Positions 61,789 to 64,000 of a stretch of DNA of 64,000 nt are shown here, one piece after another; position 1 is the first letter of the stretch, and each line of letters begins with the position of its first letter. This stretch comes from Bacteroidota bacterium (GTDB lineage: Bacteria; Bacteroidota; Bacteroidia; B-17B0; Aurantibacillaceae). Where the stretch lies: assembly GCA_030684395.1 (NCBI GenBank), contig JAUXTT010000011.1:340903-404902 (forward strand), in the 5' to 3' direction. The position numbers and the translations under genes are program-made. The notes beneath the pieces were generated by a model. That model did not search any database. It worked only from the letters and a program-made list of their open reading frames with translations, and was not told where the DNA came from.

Positions 61789-62871
61789 TTATGTGAATAA
61801 TACAAACTCTTTATTTCCCAATACTTTCCCATTCACCATGATCTCAACTTTATGTTTTCCTGCATGGTGTTTGCGGGTAGTAAAATCTTTTAGAACTTGT
61901 TGTTTGGTGATATGTTCTGTTTTTCCGGGAAGCAGGTTGAGTTCTTTTAGTTTGAATACTTTCGGGGAAAGCTCTCCACCTTTTTTAACGTAGTGGATCA
62001 CGTAATCAACAACCAGCTTTTGTGAAGTTTTCTTTTCAGAGATAAGATCTAATTCAAAAGCGAGTGTATCGCCTAAAGTGAATTTTGTTTTATTGAGTTT
62101 AAAGTTTTCGATGCGTACTTTTACATTCTTCTCAAAATCAAAAATAGAAAGTGATTCAGCATTTCCTTTTTTAATGAGACTGCGGCTTGCGTGTTTCACT
62201 ATCCATGCAGTGTGTGCATTTGTTTTGTCCCAGGCTTTTACTATGTTCAACATAGTATCGGCGTTATCTTTAGAGAGATCGTTCAAATGGTTGGCAACTG
62301 ATTTTTTCACATAGAGTTCTTCGTCACATTTTAGTTTATCTAAAATAGGAAGTGTACTCTTTGGGTTTTTAATTACCTCATCGAGTTTAAACGACCATGG
62401 GAGCCTTGCACGCGAACCTTCTGATGAAAGCCTCCGCACATGATGATCTTTATCGCTTGCCCATTTCTCCATTTCCTTAATAGTGCGTTTAAAATCCAGA
62501 CGCAAAAATTCACGGATAGCAAATTCGGAAGAACCGAAGGATGTAAAATATTTTAATGCATCCAATGAAGTATCAAAATCTTCCCTTCCATACAAACCCA
62601 CAAAATCAGGAAACACTAAACTCACATAACCACGTTGGGTTGCAGGAATAACTTTTCGGCAAATTTCAATTTGTTTTTTATAAGAGTAAGGCAAATGTTT
62701 GTGAAGTACAACAGAAGTATTTCTCATCCGCTGATTCAGTGCCATCTCATCAAATCCTGTAGTTACTTCTTTCACGAACTTATCGGGATGAAAATTTTTA
62801 TCGGCTTTAGAAAATTCTTCTGCAAAATGCTTGTAGAAGTTTCGGTTGAACATTTCTTTCAGTGGTTCCAT
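61789..62871 (-). CDS. DNA alkylation repair protein (AlkD-like HEAT repeats) with C-terminal Ig-like extension
   Basis: A 360-residue protein. Residues about 1-240 are HEAT-like helical repeats of the AlkC/AlkD type, with WASDKDHHVRRLSSEGSRAR and LDKLKCDEELYVKKSVANHL, which remove or bind alkylated bases. Residues about 255-360 are a beta-rich extension (LNKTKFTLGDTLAFELDLIS, GELSPKVFKLKELNLLPGKT) found in a subset of these proteins. A truncated copy of this extension lies at 57825. The ATG at 62871 reads MEPLKEMFNRNFY, as is usual for this group. Confidence 0.88.
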   Translation of the reverse strand: MEPLKEMFNRNFYKHFAEEFSKADKNFHPDKFVKEVTTGFDEMALNQRMRNTSVVLHKHLPYSYKKQIEICRKVIPATQRGYVSLVFPDFVGLYGREDFDTSLDALKYFTSFGSSEFAIREFLRLDFKRTIKEMEKWASDKDHHVRRLSSEGSRARLPWSFKLDEVIKNPKSTLPILDKLKCDEELYVKKSVANHLNDLSKDNADTMLNIVKAWDKTNAHTAWIVKHASRSLIKKGNAESLSIFDFEKNVKVRIENFKLNKTKFTLGDTLAFELDLISEKKTSQKLVVDYVIHYVKKGGELSPKVFKLKELNLLPGKTEHITKQQVLKDFTTRKHHAGKHKVEIMVNGKVLGNKEFVLFT

Positions 62872-63018
62872 GAATGCTGATTTGGTAATTAGTTAATTTG
62901 AAAATTTGATAATGAGAATTGTATTTAATAATTGGTTTCACCAACAATTGAAAATATTTTGATTGGAAGAGTATACATCAAACATGTCAGAAAAATCCAT
63001 TTTCAAATTAACTCATTT

Positions 63019-63732
63019 TCAAATTACCAAATTCACGAGATACTTACCTTCCAACACAGGAATCACCGGAGCTGTATTCGGGATCAAACAATAACGAATA
63101 TCTCGTTTCAGATTTAATTTCACCATGCGCTCTTTGTGTGATGCGTGGCTCAAAAATTTCATAGGATCTTCTTTTGCCATTTCGTATAAATACTGAAGAG
63201 CGAGACAACCATCGCCTAGTTTTATATCATCAGTACGTTTAATGAGTTCATGTGTAACCGCTCCGGCATATAAAGAATCCTCCAGGTTAAATCTATTCTT
63301 CCATCCTGAGCACAACAATAATACATTGCGCTCCTGTTTCACCAACCAATCGCATAAAATATCGATGTTTAAAAAAGAACCTATCACAACTTTATATGCA
63401 TTGCGTGCAACTTCAATAGCCTGTGTTCCGTTAGTAGTAGTAAGTGCAATGGTATGACCTTTTACATGTTCGCCCATATAATCGTAAGGAGAATTTCCGA
63501 AATCAAAACCTTCTATCTTCACAGCATCACGTTCTGCACCAGCTAAAAAACCTTGTTTCTTATATTCTTCCGCTTCGGCAACTGTAGCTACCGGGATCAT
63601 TCTTTCAGCTCCGTTATGAAATGCCACGCATATTGCCGATGTTGCACGCAGCACATCAATAATTACAACAATACTATCCGCATCTGCATACACAGGATAC
63701 AATGCAGGGGAAAAACATGCTTCAACTTTCAT
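63019..63732 (-). CDS. comB: ComB, 2-phosphosulfolactate phosphatase family protein
   Basis: A 237-residue ComB-like protein. Motifs: VVIIDVLRATSAICVAFHNG near the N terminus and ALTTTNGTQAIEVA in the middle, GDGCLALQYLYEMAKEDP near the end. In methanogens ComB makes sulfolactate for coenzyme M; bacterial members (Bacteroidota included) act on an unknown or sulfonate substrate. I start at 63732 because a -7 element (TACCTTTG) ends six bases upstream; an in-frame TTG three codons earlier overlaps it. Confidence 0.9.
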   Translation of the reverse strand: MKVEACFSPALYPVYADADSIVVIIDVLRATSAICVAFHNGAERMIPVATVAEAEEYKKQGFLAGAERDAVKIEGFDFGNSPYDYMGEHVKGHTIALTTTNGTQAIEVARNAYKVVIGSFLNIDILCDWLVKQERNVLLLCSGWKNRFNLEDSLYAGAVTHELIKRTDDIKLGDGCLALQYLYEMAKEDPMKFLSHASHKERMVKLNLKRDIRYCLIPNTAPVIPVLEGKYLVNLVI

Positions 63733-63738
63733 ATGGGT

Positions 63739-63746
63739 CAAAGGTA
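63739..63746 (-). promoter_or_regulatory. Promoter -7 element for comB
   Basis: TACCTTTG on the minus strand, six bases before the ATG at 63732; it implies a nearly leaderless mRNA and decides the start codon. Confidence 0.55.
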
Positions 63747-63850
63747 ATTTTTTAAAGGAAAAAGGGAAGAGGAAAATATTAACTTTCTATTATTGGGTAA
63801 ATTAACTTTAGTGTGGTGTATAAGGGGAATCACAAATACACACCCCCTGC

Positions 63851-63864
63851 CCCTCTCAAGAGGG
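63851..63864. repeat. Hairpin CCCTCT-CA-AGAGGG
   Basis: A perfect six-base stem with a two-base loop, in the 170-bp gap between comB and the transposase. It may belong to a dispersed repeat or to the insertion element's flank. Confidence 0.5.
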
Positions 63865-63891
63865 CAATGTCCTAGAATAAGGTAGAATTAT

Positions 63892-63899
63892 TATATTTG
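63892..63899 (+). promoter_or_regulatory. Promoter -7 element for the transposase
   Basis: TATATTTG matches TAnnTTTG and ends three bases before the ATG at 63903. Confidence 0.45.
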
Positions 63900-63902
63900 T
63901 AT

Positions 63903-64000
63903 ATGGAACTTATCGAAATAACAAAGAAGTTGAATACCCAAAAGCGTTGTATTAATTACTTGGAGAAAGCTAGGTGGGGTGATAACACAACTTGTCCTTA
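63903..64000 (+). mobile_element. IS1595-like transposase, N-terminal fragment cut by the window edge
   Basis: The open frame from ATG 63903 reads to the last base and encodes INYLEKARWGDNTTCPY, matching the start of the zinc-ribbon of IS1595 (ISXO2-like) transposases, which continue C-P-x-C. Only 32 residues are visible. The left terminal inverted repeat cannot be defined without the other end; the sequence from about 63868 (ATGTCCTAGAATAAGG) is a candidate. The element is one gene away from the ice-binding/AlkD duplication. Confidence 0.72.

Overview
The window is a chromosomal segment of a Bacteroidota bacterium, probably an environmental, AT-rich member related to Flavobacteriia or Chitinophagia. 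The signs are TAnnTTTG promoter elements with few Shine-Dalgarno sites, a porT gene (type IX secretion) beside ubiE/menG, a TonB-dependent receptor with a carboxypeptidase-like N-terminal domain, the long Bacteroidota form of IspH, an FtsZ ending in NPFLHDNVD, and a T9SS sorting domain on a large surface protein. I saw no rRNA, no tRNA and no CRISPR array.

Layout. 1-4.3 kb: a minus-strand operon (small secreted His protein, yidD, TonB-dependent receptor, lipoprotein) that looks like metal or cofactor uptake. 4.4-28 kb: mostly housekeeping genes: murF, menaquinone methylation, porT, an FAD dehydrogenase, a RidA-family deaminase, tex, a giant AsmA-like protein, a minus-strand run mutL-rhomboid-rhomboid-TPR/PD40-DUF4159, a PspC protein, ispH, an exonuclease and an acyltransferase. 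28.2-44.5 kb: a full division and cell-wall (dcw) cluster, mraZ-rsmH-ftsL-ftsI-murE-mraY-murD-ftsW-murG-murC-ftsQ-ftsA-ftsZ, headed by four 10-bp-phased GTGG repeats that look like the MraZ operator and closed by a strong terminator. The murE DNPR motif indicates meso-DAP peptidoglycan.

44.5-64 kb is accessory. It holds an ECF sigma/anti-sigma-like pair, an ABC-F ATPase, a DUF4160-DUF2442 pair, and a minus-strand string of small membrane or secreted proteins, some broken. It also holds a secreted protein that fuses two unrelated nuclease folds (S1/P1 and NUC1) and an unrecognised two-gene module divergent from an orphan NarL-type response regulator. About 140 bp of control DNA, including a three-half-site CTACCT/AGGTAG operator, occurs both upstream of the dual nuclease and between the response regulator and the two-gene module. 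A second short element (AAGGA-N12-TCCTT) recurs upstream of three minus-strand units of the same region. This is the best candidate here for an undescribed, co-regulated system.

Next to it is a 1182-residue surface protein with an ice-binding (DUF3494) domain, a repeat array of exact 237-bp period and a T9SS tail. It is flanked by an intact DNA-alkylation-repair gene and by a fragment copying that gene's 3' end. The window ends in comB and the start of an IS1595-like transposase.

The spaces between genes carry several families of imperfect palindromes. Some supply the stop codon or last residues of neighbouring genes.
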